64,000 nt of DNA from Saprospiraceae bacterium (GTDB lineage: Bacteria; Bacteroidota; Bacteroidia; Chitinophagales; Saprospiraceae). This document shows, one piece after another, positions 1-8,609 of the stretch. The notes under the pieces are model-generated. The model was not told the origin of the DNA, ran no database searches, and saw nothing but the letters and a program-made list of their open reading frames with translations. The translations under genes were made by a program, and so were the position numbers. The stretch spans positions 1-64,000 of the forward strand of contig BQJU01000006.1 in assembly GCA_021604865.1 (NCBI GenBank), read 5' to 3'. Every line of letters begins with the position of its first letter. Positions within the stretch are counted from its first letter, which is position 1.

Positions 1-9
1 CAGTAAGAA

Positions 10-31
10 GGATAGGATAGGATAGGATAGG
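10..31. repeat. short tandem repeat (GGATA)4
   Basis: Four perfect copies of GGATA followed by GG. A simple-sequence repeat in non-coding DNA; no gene start is close enough to suggest phase variation inside this window, although a gene left of the window could be affected. Confidence 0.85.
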
Positions 32-482
32 CATCAATTGGCCAAAGTCCTTTTTAGTTTTTTGCTCGATCATAAATAATCGGTTTTGGTAATCGGTTAA
101 AGAATAAATAGTGTTTTAAAGCGCGTCAGGTATATTTGTTAAAGGGCTATGCAAACGATGACAATAAAACCAAGGTACCCCAATAACCCCAGCATTGGGA
201 CAGTTGTCAATCCATTTTGTATTTTGAAGTGCTGTTTTGTAGGTTTTTAAAACCAGGTAGCAAAATATATAACGATTGCTAATATCTGTAAATAAAATTA
301 GAATTGCAAACAGGTGGTATTAATTTAACGAAACCTCGGCCTTTATTGAGAAAATGAGCACACAAATCAGCAATTACACATTCCAGTTCTTCCATCCTAT
401 CAAAAGTGAAAAATGAAAAATGAGCACGCTAATTAACCTATTGCTCCTTCCATTTCTTCCAACTTTCCATTCCTCCCTTCGG
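32..482. other. non-coding stretch, no gene recognised
   Basis: AT-rich sequence without a supported gene. Two overlapping minus-strand frames near 130-330 stay open for 35-68 codons, one of them ending in a hydrophobic stretch, but neither has an ATG at a sensible place. I therefore do not call a gene. Confidence 0.5.
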
Positions 483-508
483 GCGCCGAAGCCTTGGCGA
501 AGGCGACC
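483..508. repeat. dispersed GCCGAAGC-type repeat, copy 1
   Basis: Contains CGCCGAAGCCTTGGCGAAGG, a partly palindromic, locally GC-rich patch in AT-rich DNA. A related copy lies at 40371-40412. Small dispersed repeats built on GCCGAAGC..GCGAAGGC occur in many bacterial genomes (recollection, not searched). Confidence 0.5.
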
Positions 509-526
509 ATCCTCCCCCAAAAAAAA

Positions 527-560
527 CAAAGGTCTCTTCGAAAACTCGAAAAGACCTTTG
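527..560 (-). terminator. rho-independent terminator of the 590-862 gene
   Basis: Perfect 9-bp arms CAAAGGTCT and AGACCTTTG, with a further small stem inside the loop. On the minus strand the hairpin is followed by a run of T (the A run at 519-526). It lies 30 bp behind the stop of the small minus-strand gene. Confidence 0.85.
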
Positions 561-589
561 TGGCAAATGGGATATGTACTTGTGATTGT

Positions 590-862
590 CTAACGAAAGT
601 CAAAACCCTGTACAAACTGGTTCTTAGTATTGGGGTTAGAAACCAGATTGACATTCAGGGTACAATTTTCAAAACGGACTGCATAAGTACGGTGTACGTG
701 GGTCGGATTAATTGGGGATTTTCGCGTAAGCTGCCAACCTATGTATGCACCTACTTCTTTAAAGTCCAGCATCAGTTCTTTGATCGCGTTTAGCACATTG
801 TTTTCACCTTCCTTATTCAGGAGGCCAACCGTGAGTGCTAATTTAATTTTTCGAGTGTTCAT
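590..862 (-). CDS. hypothetical small protein, 90 aa
   Basis: I do not recognise the family. The predicted product starts MNTRKIKLAL; an upstream ATG at 886 would add eight residues. There is no signal peptide and no membrane segment. The sequence looks coding: balanced composition, an amphipathic helix around residues 18-35 (NAIKELMLDFKEVGAYIGW) and a C-terminal half of likely beta strands. A strong terminator directly behind the stop supports a transcribed gene. It is separated from ftsZ by the dcw terminator, so it is its own unit. The alternative is a chance open frame. Confidence 0.5.
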   Translation of the reverse strand: MNTRKIKLALTVGLLNKEGENNVLNAIKELMLDFKEVGAYIGWQLTRKSPINPTHVHRTYAVRFENCTLNVNLVSNPNTKNQFVQGFDFR

Positions 863-1150
863 TTTGGATATGAATTTTATGGGCATTTGGTTCTTTCAAC
901 AAAACCTTTTGAGTAAAACTCTTTGAAATCGCCTTATGTTGCCTGGCTTTTTTTAAAGTATTGTTAAAAAACATTTATAAAGTCTTAAAAACGACTTTTT
1001 CAGGGTCAACGTAAGCTCTTTTGCTACTACATACACCTATTAGTGTATCTGACCCCTAAAACGTTACCAGGAAATTGACTTTTTTTTAAAAATAATTTCC
1101 TTTCAAGGTTATTTACGAGGAGGAAGGGGCAATCGGATTACAATAGGTAG

Positions 1151-1180
1151 AAAAAAAAAGCCAGGTCAAACAACCCGGCT
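1151..1180 (-). terminator. terminator at the end of the dcw operon
   Basis: Imperfect 8-bp stem (AGCCAGGT against ACCCGGCT, one mismatch) at 1159-1180. On the minus strand it is followed by a T run (A run at 1151-1158). It lies 41 bp behind the ftsZ stop. The stretch 863-1150 holds no other recognised feature. Confidence 0.75.
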
Positions 1181-1220
1181 ACATAAAAGTGTATGAAACT
1201 AAAAAACTAACTTAATCGAA

Positions 1221-2672
1221 TTAATCAACATTGTCGTGCAGGAAGGAATTGCCTCCCTCACGAATTTCGGCTTCTTCATCATCGCCGATGGACCACTTGG
1301 ACAAACTGGGTTCCGCAGAGTCAGGAACATCATCCAGGTTGACGCCCCGGCGTAAATAAGCCGGTTCGCTTTCCAATTCATTGATGGTACGCGGATTGTT
1401 CAGTTTTAATCCTTTGCCCTGACTGCGCAAAGACTCCCGGCGACGAGCTTCCTGTTCCTCCCGGCGGCGACGTTCTTCTTCCTGTCTCTCTTTGTCCTCA
1501 TTTTTGATATAAGGCTCATCATAGGAGTAACGATTGCGGTCATAACGAGCGCGAATATCTCCAAATTCAAAGGTATTGGAAGTCGGCTTATCGGTTTCTT
1601 CATAGCCGATATCTGACAGACCCGGCTTTTTTACTGTTGGCGGGGCTTTTTTTTGGGTCTCATCGTCCAGTGATACCACGATACGATTGCTTTCAGGAGC
1701 CTGCTTGACCGGATCAGTGTGTTCAAAACCGGTGGCGATAACCGTCACACTAATTTTTTCACCCAATGCCTCATCATAACAATTACCCCAGATCAAATCT
1801 GTACCAAAACCGGCCTCTTCCTGGACAAATTCCGTAATCTCGAAGATTTCATCCATCGTGACCTCCTTAGTACCTGAGGTGATATTGAGCAGAATATGCT
1901 GCGCCCCTCTAATGTCATTATCTTCTAATAATGGAGAATGCAAAGCTTCATCTACTGCCCGACGGGCCCGGTCTTCACCTTCAGCAGAAGCCGTTCCCAT
2001 TATAGCCACCCCGCTATCCCGCATCACGGTATTGACATCCTCGAAGTCAACGTTGACATGCCCCGGAACCGTAATGATTTCAGCGATACCTTTCGCTGCG
2101 GTTGTCAGGATATTGTCCGCATTGGAAAATGCCTGTGAGATCGACAGGTTACCATGAATCTGACGCAATTTATCATTGGAAATAATGATCAGGGTATCCA
2201 CATTGGCTTTTAATTCCTCTAAGCCTTCCATTCCCTGGCTCGTTCTTCGCCGCCCCTCAAATGTGAAAGGCAAGGTAACGATACCTACCGTCAGGATATC
2301 CATTTCCTTGGCGGTTTTGGCAATGATCGGTGCGGCACCGGTTCCGGTACCACCACCCATACCGGCGGTGATGAACAACATTTTACAATTGTTCTCCAGA
2401 TACTTGCGGACATCCTCAATGGATTCTTCACAAGCCAGTTTTCCAATATTGGGTTTAGACCCGGCTCCTCTCCCTTCGGTGAGGTTGGGTCCTAATTGAA
2501 TTAAAGTTGGCACCGGACTTAATTCCATAGCTTGAGAGTCCGTGTTGCAGATCGCGAAATCTACGCCAATGATTCCCTGTTTAAACATGTGGGTTACAGC
2601 ATTACTACCGCCTCCACCAACGCCTATTACTTTAATTATAGGGCTTTCATCTTTTGGCAAATCGAAGATCAT
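1221..2672 (-). CDS. ftsZ: cell division protein FtsZ
   Basis: Tubulin-like GTPase that polymerises into the Z-ring at midcell. Visible are the N-terminal nucleotide-binding GGGGSNAV (19-26), the tubulin signature GGGTGTG (106-112) and the T7 loop NVDFED (207-212). At 483 aa it is longer than the 380-400 of model species. The excess is a C-terminal linker with a very charged Glu/Arg segment (about 393-415), an internal conserved peptide EPAYLRRGVNL, and about 35 further residues ending NSFLHDNVD. That tail layout is, to my recollection, usual in Bacteroidota. It is last in the dcw operon, 150 bp behind ftsA, a gap large enough for its own promoter. Confidence 0.98.
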   Translation of the reverse strand: MIFDLPKDESPIIKVIGVGGGGSNAVTHMFKQGIIGVDFAICNTDSQAMELSPVPTLIQLGPNLTEGRGAGSKPNIGKLACEESIEDVRKYLENNCKMLFITAGMGGGTGTGAAPIIAKTAKEMDILTVGIVTLPFTFEGRRRTSQGMEGLEELKANVDTLIIISNDKLRQIHGNLSISQAFSNADNILTTAAKGIAEIITVPGHVNVDFEDVNTVMRDSGVAIMGTASAEGEDRARRAVDEALHSPLLEDNDIRGAQHILLNITSGTKEVTMDEIFEITEFVQEEAGFGTDLIWGNCYDEALGEKISVTVIATGFEHTDPVKQAPESNRIVVSLDDETQKKAPPTVKKPGLSDIGYEETDKPTSNTFEFGDIRARYDRNRYSYDEPYIKNEDKERQEEERRRREEQEARRRESLRSQGKGLKLNNPRTINELESEPAYLRRGVNLDDVPDSAEPSLSKWSIGDDEEAEIREGGNSFLHDNVD

Positions 2673-2822
2673 ATCTGCTGGTTTTTGTGTGTTTTCCGCC
2701 GGATAAGCGCATATTAGTATCAGTAAAATTACCTCCAGCGTTTAGAAAAAAAGTATCTATATTCAATCGGATTAATCAATGTAATATAAAGAAAATCTGT
2801 ACAATGTAATGGTATACCTGAT

Positions 2823-4151
2823 TTAAAATTCAGAATCGGGTTCGGCTTCAAACCATTCTTTCGTTTTCCGAAAGATTTGCTCGTACCATTTATCCCCATT
2901 TTCCTGAACTTCTTCCTCTTCAGTTTTGGTTTCTTCGACCACGTCCACCGGTATCTTACCAGCTTCATAATCTTCAATACCTTTGAGTAACAAACCTATT
3001 CCGGTAGCATAAATCGGGCTGCTGAGTTGCTCGCTGTAACCGTGTGCCAGGTGCTCTACCGGAATGCCGATTCGGGTACTAATACCTGTGTGGAATTCCG
3101 TGAGTTTGTCAATGTGATTGAGCAAGGCTCCTCCACCAGTAAGCACAATGCCAGCAATCAGTTTGCGCTCATAACCGGACCGGCGAATTTCCCAGACCAC
3201 ACAATCCAGAATTTCCTCCACCCGCGCCTGGATAATCCGGGCCAGGTTTTTTTCGGAAATTTCTTTAGGATCACGGCCCTTCAAACCGGGAATCGTAATA
3301 ATACGGTTATCGTATACTTCATCTGCCATAGCGGAGCCAAATTTCACCTTCAACTTCTCCGCTTGTGGCGTCATCACATTGCATCCTTCCTTTATATCTT
3401 TGGTGATCACATTTCCGCCAAAGGGGATCACCGCCGTATGTCGGATAATGCCATCTTCAAAAATGGTAATATCTGTTGTTCCGCCTCCGATATCGACCAG
3501 TGCAACACCCGCTTCTTTCTCTTCTCTACCCAAAACAGAGGCAGCAGAAGCAATGGGTTCCAGGGTAATATTGGCAACCTTCAAACCAGTGCGTTGTACA
3601 CAACGGTGAATGTTGTTGGAAGCCGTTATTTGACCGGTGATGATGTGGAAGTTCGCCTCCAGCCGAATACCCGACATTCCGATCGGATCGGTGATTCCCT
3701 GCTCATTATCTACAGTAAATTCCTGAGGAATAACATGCAGGATTTTATCGCCGGGAGGCAATACCAATTTGTACATATCACTGATCAGTTTGTCAATATC
3801 ACGTTGACTGATTTCAGTGTGGTCATTATCGCGAGTTAGGATGCCCCGATGTTGGAGGCTTTTGATGTGTTGGCCGGCTATACCGACCTGCACAACCCTA
3901 AACTCTGTTCTTGCACTTTTGGAGGCATAGCTGGTGGCTTCTGAAATAGCCTTGACGGTTTTTTCAATATTGGAAACTACGCCACGCAAGACCCCTTCGG
4001 AGTCCACCTTTCCGTGGCCGATGATTTCCAATTTCCCATGTTCATTTTTCTTACCGGCTATGGCGCAAACTTTGGTTGTGCCGATATCCAATGCGACGAT
4101 AACTTCGGGTCTGTACACGTTAGTTTCCATCATATCACTTGTTTTGGTCAT
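2823..4151 (-). CDS. ftsA: cell division protein FtsA
   Basis: Actin-fold protein that tethers FtsZ to the inner membrane and recruits later division proteins. The phosphate-1 motif ALDIGTTKVCAIAG is near residue 20, a second nucleotide-binding motif VDIGGGTTD near 220, and the adenosine motif IVLTGGGALLNHI near 335. The C-terminus (WYEQIFRKTKEWFEAEP) is amphipathic and basic-aromatic, as expected for the membrane-targeting helix. Length 442 aa is normal. Starts at Met7 or Met8 are possible, since the first residues are not conserved in type. It lies between ftsQ (62 bp away) and ftsZ. Confidence 0.97.
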   Translation of the reverse strand: MTKTSDMMETNVYRPEVIVALDIGTTKVCAIAGKKNEHGKLEIIGHGKVDSEGVLRGVVSNIEKTVKAISEATSYASKSARTEFRVVQVGIAGQHIKSLQHRGILTRDNDHTEISQRDIDKLISDMYKLVLPPGDKILHVIPQEFTVDNEQGITDPIGMSGIRLEANFHIITGQITASNNIHRCVQRTGLKVANITLEPIASAASVLGREEKEAGVALVDIGGGTTDITIFEDGIIRHTAVIPFGGNVITKDIKEGCNVMTPQAEKLKVKFGSAMADEVYDNRIITIPGLKGRDPKEISEKNLARIIQARVEEILDCVVWEIRRSGYERKLIAGIVLTGGGALLNHIDKLTEFHTGISTRIGIPVEHLAHGYSEQLSSPIYATGIGLLLKGIEDYEAGKIPVDVVEETKTEEEEVQENGDKWYEQIFRKTKEWFEAEPDSEF

Positions 4152-4213
4152 TTGGGTATGGTTAGTTATTGGCCTTCCACACCCTAACTGGTTGAAATTA
4201 TATTAGTATTTAA

Positions 4214-4993
4214 TTATTTACACACTACTTGGCCGTCGTATTTCAAATCTATATGACGGTACTTTTGCCAGCCCTCGTATGGCAGGCCTTCCTGATAAAA
4301 TATCTTCAAATTCTCTAGTTTCTCTTCTACATTCCGACACCATCCAAGGCTGATTTTCTGATTGCCCACAGTAGGCACCAATGTGATTTCACTTCGGTTG
4401 TTGACATAAATTTGCTGAATAAAGGGAAACAAAAAGGCATCCTTCCTTATCGTCTCCGCCAAATCAAAGATCTGATTCAACAGATAGTCTTTTTTCTCCC
4501 GAAAATCAGGTACATGCGGTGGTATATTACCCGTTGCCACAATTACCCTTGCTGAAAAGTGAGGGGAAAGCGGCATTCGTGAACCCGATCCATCCAAATA
4601 ATAATTCAACCCATTGTGGTCGATAATGCGTAGTACCGGGAGCCTTTGCTCCACTTTGATATTCACCTTATTACGGGCGTCTACAAATACATCGGCATCC
4701 AGAATGAAGGGCTCTGCTTCCAGTACCCTTTCCAAACGGTCGACATCAACTCTGGCAATGGATAAATTCTCTAATGGAAAGCCAAAGCTGCGTTCTATGG
4801 TCAACCGGATATCATCGCCTGTAATCAGGAGATTTCCGTCCTGCAAAGGGGCCACTTCAATATTGACCTCCTGAACCGGCGATGCTCCTTTTTTGGCTAC
4901 AGCCGAGATGACAAAAGCTGCAGACACAAATAACATCGCCACCCAAAGGAGACGTTTTATCGTGCTATTTAATGCTACATTTTTAGTCATCAT
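4214..4993 (-). CDS. ftsQ: cell division protein FtsQ
   Basis: Bitopic division protein linking early and late divisome components, mainly periplasmic. It has one N-terminal membrane segment (about 14-32, LLWVAMLFVSAAFVISAVA) followed by a periplasmic part with a POTRA-like region (PLQDGNLLITGDDIRLTIER...) and the FtsQ-typical stretch FILDADVFVDARNKVNIKVEQRLPVLRI. Sequence conservation of FtsQ is low across Bacteroidota, so the call rests equally on position between murC (6 bp) and ftsA. 259 aa is a usual length. Confidence 0.9.
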   Translation of the reverse strand: MMTKNVALNSTIKRLLWVAMLFVSAAFVISAVAKKGASPVQEVNIEVAPLQDGNLLITGDDIRLTIERSFGFPLENLSIARVDVDRLERVLEAEPFILDADVFVDARNKVNIKVEQRLPVLRIIDHNGLNYYLDGSGSRMPLSPHFSARVIVATGNIPPHVPDFREKKDYLLNQIFDLAETIRKDAFLFPFIQQIYVNNRSEITLVPTVGNQKISLGWCRNVEEKLENLKIFYQEGLPYEGWQKYRHIDLKYDGQVVCK

Positions 4994-4999
4994 GGTTCA

Positions 5000-6355
5000 T
5001 TAATTACTTTCTTCTAGCCATTGTCCAATGGGCTCTACAAAACGATCGATATCGCCAGCACCCAAAGTGAGTAAAACATCAATATTTTTATGTTGCAAGC
5101 GATCCATTAAATCGCTTTTTTTCCACACTTCACTATTCGGATTTTGCATCAGGTTAATGAGCATTTCCGAATTAACACCGGGAATCGGCAATTCCCTGGC
5201 CGGATAAATTTCCAGCAATATGATTTCATCCAATGCATCCAGTGCTGCCGCAAAACCTGCCGCAAAATCCCTCGTCCGGGAAAATAGATGCGGTTGAAAA
5301 ATCCCCGTAATCTTCCGATCGGGAAACAATTCGCGGGCAGCATTGATGGCCGCCTTTAATTCTGAGGGATGGTGGGCATAATCATCAATATAAACCACTT
5401 TATCATCCCGGTATATCGTTTCAAAACGGCGCTGAATACCCCGGAATGACAAGAGTGCTTTTCTAATGTCTTCCGGGCTTACGCCCAATTGCAGGGCCAC
5501 CGTAATGGCAGCTGTTGCATTTTCTACATTGTGTCGGCCGGGCAGGCTAAATTGCAATGCTTTGATCTCCGTTTTCGGGCTTTGATAATCAAAAGTGAAA
5601 AACCCATTTTCTACCCGAATATTTGCAGCCCGGTATTGTCCCTGCTCCAGGCCAAAGGGAAACAAGCCTTTTAGGTCACTGAATTCAGGCAATAGATCCT
5701 GGCGCAAAACCAGCTTTCCGCCATCTTTTATCTTGCGGACAAAAGCTTTGAACCCCGTCTCCAACATTTGTTCCCGGTCACCATAGATATCCAGATGATC
5801 GGCATCCATTGAAAGCAGGATGGCAATATCCGGAGACAGGTGCAAAAAGGAACGGTCGTATTCATCAGCTTCTACCACTACCCAATCGCTGGTGCCCTCC
5901 ACAAAATTGGAGGCAAAATTCCTGGCAATGCCTCCCAGAAAAGCCGAGCAATTGACGCCGCCTTCCCGTAGCAGATGGGTCGTGACCGTTGTTGTCGTGG
6001 TTTTGCCATGAGTACCTGATACCGCAATGGTTTTCATGCCCCGACTGATAATGCCCAGTACTTCTGCTCGTTTTTTGATCGGAAAACCGTGTTTCCGAAA
6101 ATAAAGCAGCTCGGCATGTTCTACTGGTACTGCTGGCGTATAAACCACCAGATCTACTCCTTGTGGGATCTTGGAAATGTCCTCGTCATAATGGATTTGC
6201 ATCCCTTCCGCTGCCAGCGTTCTGGTCAGTGGTGATTCTGTTTTATCGTATCCGTGAACAACAACTCCCCGGCTATTAAAATACCGGGCTAGTGCGCTCA
6301 TACCAATGCCTCCGATTCCTATGAAATAAATCAACCGGATATCACTTAGATTCAT
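5000..6355 (-). CDS. murC: UDP-N-acetylmuramate--L-alanine ligase MurC
   Basis: Cytoplasmic ATP-dependent ligase adding L-alanine to UDP-MurNAc, the first amino acid of the peptidoglycan stem. The N-terminal Rossmann motif FIGIGGIGMSALA, the ATP loop SGTHGKTTTTT (about 114-124), the central VVVEADEYDRSF with DADHLDIYGD, and the C-terminal DDYAHHP motif are all present. 451 aa is the family length. Its start overlaps the murG stop by 4 bp, which indicates translational coupling. No murB or ddl follows, as would be found in proteobacterial clusters. Confidence 0.97.
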   Translation of the reverse strand: MNLSDIRLIYFIGIGGIGMSALARYFNSRGVVVHGYDKTESPLTRTLAAEGMQIHYDEDISKIPQGVDLVVYTPAVPVEHAELLYFRKHGFPIKKRAEVLGIISRGMKTIAVSGTHGKTTTTTVTTHLLREGGVNCSAFLGGIARNFASNFVEGTSDWVVVEADEYDRSFLHLSPDIAILLSMDADHLDIYGDREQMLETGFKAFVRKIKDGGKLVLRQDLLPEFSDLKGLFPFGLEQGQYRAANIRVENGFFTFDYQSPKTEIKALQFSLPGRHNVENATAAITVALQLGVSPEDIRKALLSFRGIQRRFETIYRDDKVVYIDDYAHHPSELKAAINAARELFPDRKITGIFQPHLFSRTRDFAAGFAAALDALDEIILLEIYPARELPIPGVNSEMLINLMQNPNSEVWKKSDLMDRLQHKNIDVLLTLGAGDIDRFVEPIGQWLEESN

Positions 6356-7473
6356 GGGTCAACTTTTATCAATTTCAATACTTCCTCTGCAATAACCTCT
6401 GCTGCATTTTGCCGGGCCAGTTTCCGGATATTCGTACTTAGTTTTTTCAAGGTTGGTTCGTCTTCCAACAAACTCAATGAGCGGCTGATAATTGACGTTT
6501 TGGCCTCCCCATCAGGAAGAAAAACCGCTGCATCTTTATTCACTAATGCCATCGCATTTTTAGTTTGGTGATCTTCCGCCACATTTGGCGAAGGAATCAA
6601 CAAAGCCGGTTGCCCTAGTAGACAAAGCTCGGAGATGGTCAGTGCTCCTGCTCGACAAACCACTAGGTCGGCCATCTTATAGGCCAAATCCATTCGGTCG
6701 ATAAAGTCGTGGATTTGCACGTTGGGTAGTTGCGCCGTTGCACAATCCCGAAAACGTTCCATATACAACTTACCGGCTTGCCAAAGAACCTGTACCTGCG
6801 GATTTTTAGCCAGCAGTTCCGTATTTGCCGCCATTGCTTCATTGAGCGATTGTGCCCCCAGGCTACCACCAAAAACAAAGATGGTCTGTTTATCTGGTGC
6901 AAAACCATAATGCTCAAAAGCTACCTTTCGATCAGCTGATGCTTGCGCCAAATCCGCCCGTACCGGATTGCCGGTGATGACCAGTTTTGGGGCTGGAAAA
7001 TAGCGCTCCATATCATCGTAAGCCACACAAATTTTGTCTACTTTTTTAGCCAAAATCCGATTGGTAACTCCTGCATAAGAGTTCTGCTCCTGGATCAGTG
7101 TTGGAATGCCCATTCTCGTGGCCATATCCAGTACCGGTCCGCTCGCAAATCCACCAACACCAACCACTACTTGTGGTCGGAAACGGCGGATAATCCTGCG
7201 TGCTTTAAGCATACTCATGATCAGCTTGAGCGGAAAAAGCATATTTCGCAATGTCAATTTGCGGTGAAAACCGCTGATCCATAACCCCTCGATGGGGTAT
7301 CCCGCTTTCGGGACTTTTTCCATTTCTATTTTATCCTGCGCGCCGACAAATAAAATTTCGGCCTGAGGATTTTTCTTTTTCAGTGCATCTGCGATGGCAA
7401 TGGCCGGAAATACATGCCCGCCGGTACCGCCCCCACTGACGATGACTTTTATGGGTTTTGTTGTTTCCATCAA
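6352..7473 (-). CDS. murG: UDP-GlcNAc:undecaprenyl-PP-MurNAc-pentapeptide GlcNAc transferase MurG
   Basis: Peripheral inner-membrane GT28 glycosyltransferase that converts lipid I to lipid II. The N-terminal glycine-rich motif VSGGGTGGHVFPA (9-21) binds lipid I. The C-terminal UDP-GlcNAc motif is seen in CRAGALTISELCLLGQPALLIPSP and the following EDHQTKNA. 373 aa is within the family range. It overlaps both neighbours (ftsW upstream, murC downstream) by 4 bp with ATGA junctions, so translation is probably coupled. Confidence 0.97.
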   Translation of the reverse strand: MMETTKPIKVIVSGGGTGGHVFPAIAIADALKKKNPQAEILFVGAQDKIEMEKVPKAGYPIEGLWISGFHRKLTLRNMLFPLKLIMSMLKARRIIRRFRPQVVVGVGGFASGPVLDMATRMGIPTLIQEQNSYAGVTNRILAKKVDKICVAYDDMERYFPAPKLVITGNPVRADLAQASADRKVAFEHYGFAPDKQTIFVFGGSLGAQSLNEAMAANTELLAKNPQVQVLWQAGKLYMERFRDCATAQLPNVQIHDFIDRMDLAYKMADLVVCRAGALTISELCLLGQPALLIPSPNVAEDHQTKNAMALVNKDAAVFLPDGEAKTSIISRSLSLLEDEPTLKKLSTNIRKLARQNAAEVIAEEVLKLIKVDP

Positions 7474-8606
7474 TCCCCAATAGATTCAATGTATTTACTG
7501 ACACTGAGAATAATGCCGAATGAAATACACGTAAACAAAACGGAGGTTCCTCCTTTACTGATCAATGGCAACGCAATACCCGTTACAGGTACCAGGTGTA
7601 CGGATACAGCAATATTGGTAAAAGCCTGAATGAGTAACATAACACTCAATCCCATGGCCAACATTGCCCCAAATGCTTTTGGGCTTTTTGTGACCAGACG
7701 TGCCACCCGAAAAAAGAACAACACATAAAGTGAGATCACCGCAAAACCGCCAACAATACCAAATTCTTCACAAATGATGGCATAAATGAAATCAGCAAAC
7801 GGTGAGGGCAAATAATTCCTTTGAATACTATTGCCTGGTCCTACTCCAAACCATTCCCCATTGGCAATGGCTATTTTTGACTGTACAACCTGGTATCCAC
7901 CATCCGGATTATTCAAAAAATCATTCATCCTCGACACCCAGGTATCTACCCGAACAAATTCGGGATAAAAACGCCCCAGAATAATCAAAATGGCAAAAAC
8001 CACTATCCCCAATAAGACCAATAATGTGATGTATTGTATGGCAACACGCCCAACAAACATCATGATCAAACAGGTAAAAAACAACAGCACTGCCGTTGAT
8101 AAATCCGCTGGTGCAATCAGGCCACAAATAATCAGGACCGGAACAATGATGGGTAAAAAAGCACTGTTAAAGTCCTTGATATAATCCTGCTTACTGGAAA
8201 TCGCTCTGGCTACATAAATAATCAATGCCAGCTTGGCAAAATCCGAGGTCTGGAACGTAATGCCCACATAGGGCAACATAATCCAGCGTTTGGCTTCATT
8301 AATGTCAGCGCCATAAGCAATGGTGTAGACCAGTAAAGGAACCGACAGTAATAATAAAATCGGTGCCGTCCGGGAATACTTCATATAGTGCAACAAATGA
8401 CAGAGGTAAGTCAAAAACAACCCTCCAGCCAAAATGATCCCATGTTTCAATAATATGGTCTCCGTATTACCGCCCGCACTCCGGTAAGCCAATGATCCGG
8501 TAGCACTATATACAGCCAAAAGCGAGAATATAGCCAGCAGGATGAGCACAGCCCAAATGGCTCTGTCACCTCTTAATTCCGTATATAATCTGGCTGCAAC
8601 TGACAT
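7470..8606 (-). CDS. ftsW: SEDS-family peptidoglycan polymerase FtsW
   Basis: Polytopic inner-membrane glycan polymerase working with FtsI at the septum. About ten hydrophobic segments are visible over 378 aa. The SEDS hallmarks are AKRWIMLPYVGITFQTSDFAKLA near 107-128 and, in the C-terminal half, the stretch around IPVTGIALPLISKGGTSVL (written here LVPVTGIALPLISKGGTSVL). Position between murD and murG fits FtsW rather than RodA. It starts 3 bp after the murD stop and overlaps murG by 4 bp. Confidence 0.96.
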   Translation of the reverse strand: MSVAARLYTELRGDRAIWAVLILLAIFSLLAVYSATGSLAYRSAGGNTETILLKHGIILAGGLFLTYLCHLLHYMKYSRTAPILLLLSVPLLVYTIAYGADINEAKRWIMLPYVGITFQTSDFAKLALIIYVARAISSKQDYIKDFNSAFLPIIVPVLIICGLIAPADLSTAVLLFFTCLIMMFVGRVAIQYITLLVLLGIVVFAILIILGRFYPEFVRVDTWVSRMNDFLNNPDGGYQVVQSKIAIANGEWFGVGPGNSIQRNYLPSPFADFIYAIICEEFGIVGGFAVISLYVLFFFRVARLVTKSPKAFGAMLAMGLSVMLLIQAFTNIAVSVHLVPVTGIALPLISKGGTSVLFTCISFGIILSVSKYIESIGD

Positions 8607-8609
8607 GCT

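Noticed and set aside
10-31. GGATA repeat as part of a CRISPR array
   Set aside because: The unit is 5 bp with no spacers; it is a simple-sequence repeat.
130-330. Minus-strand start-less frames ending ...FIVIVCIAL and ...NIPDAL
   Set aside because: AT-rich DNA, two overlapping frames equally open, no start codon; chance is as likely as a gene remnant.
3027-3839. Long plus-strand open frame opposite ftsA
   Set aside because: It lies wholly antisense to a certain gene and has no recognised motif; the codon pattern of ftsA explains the openness.
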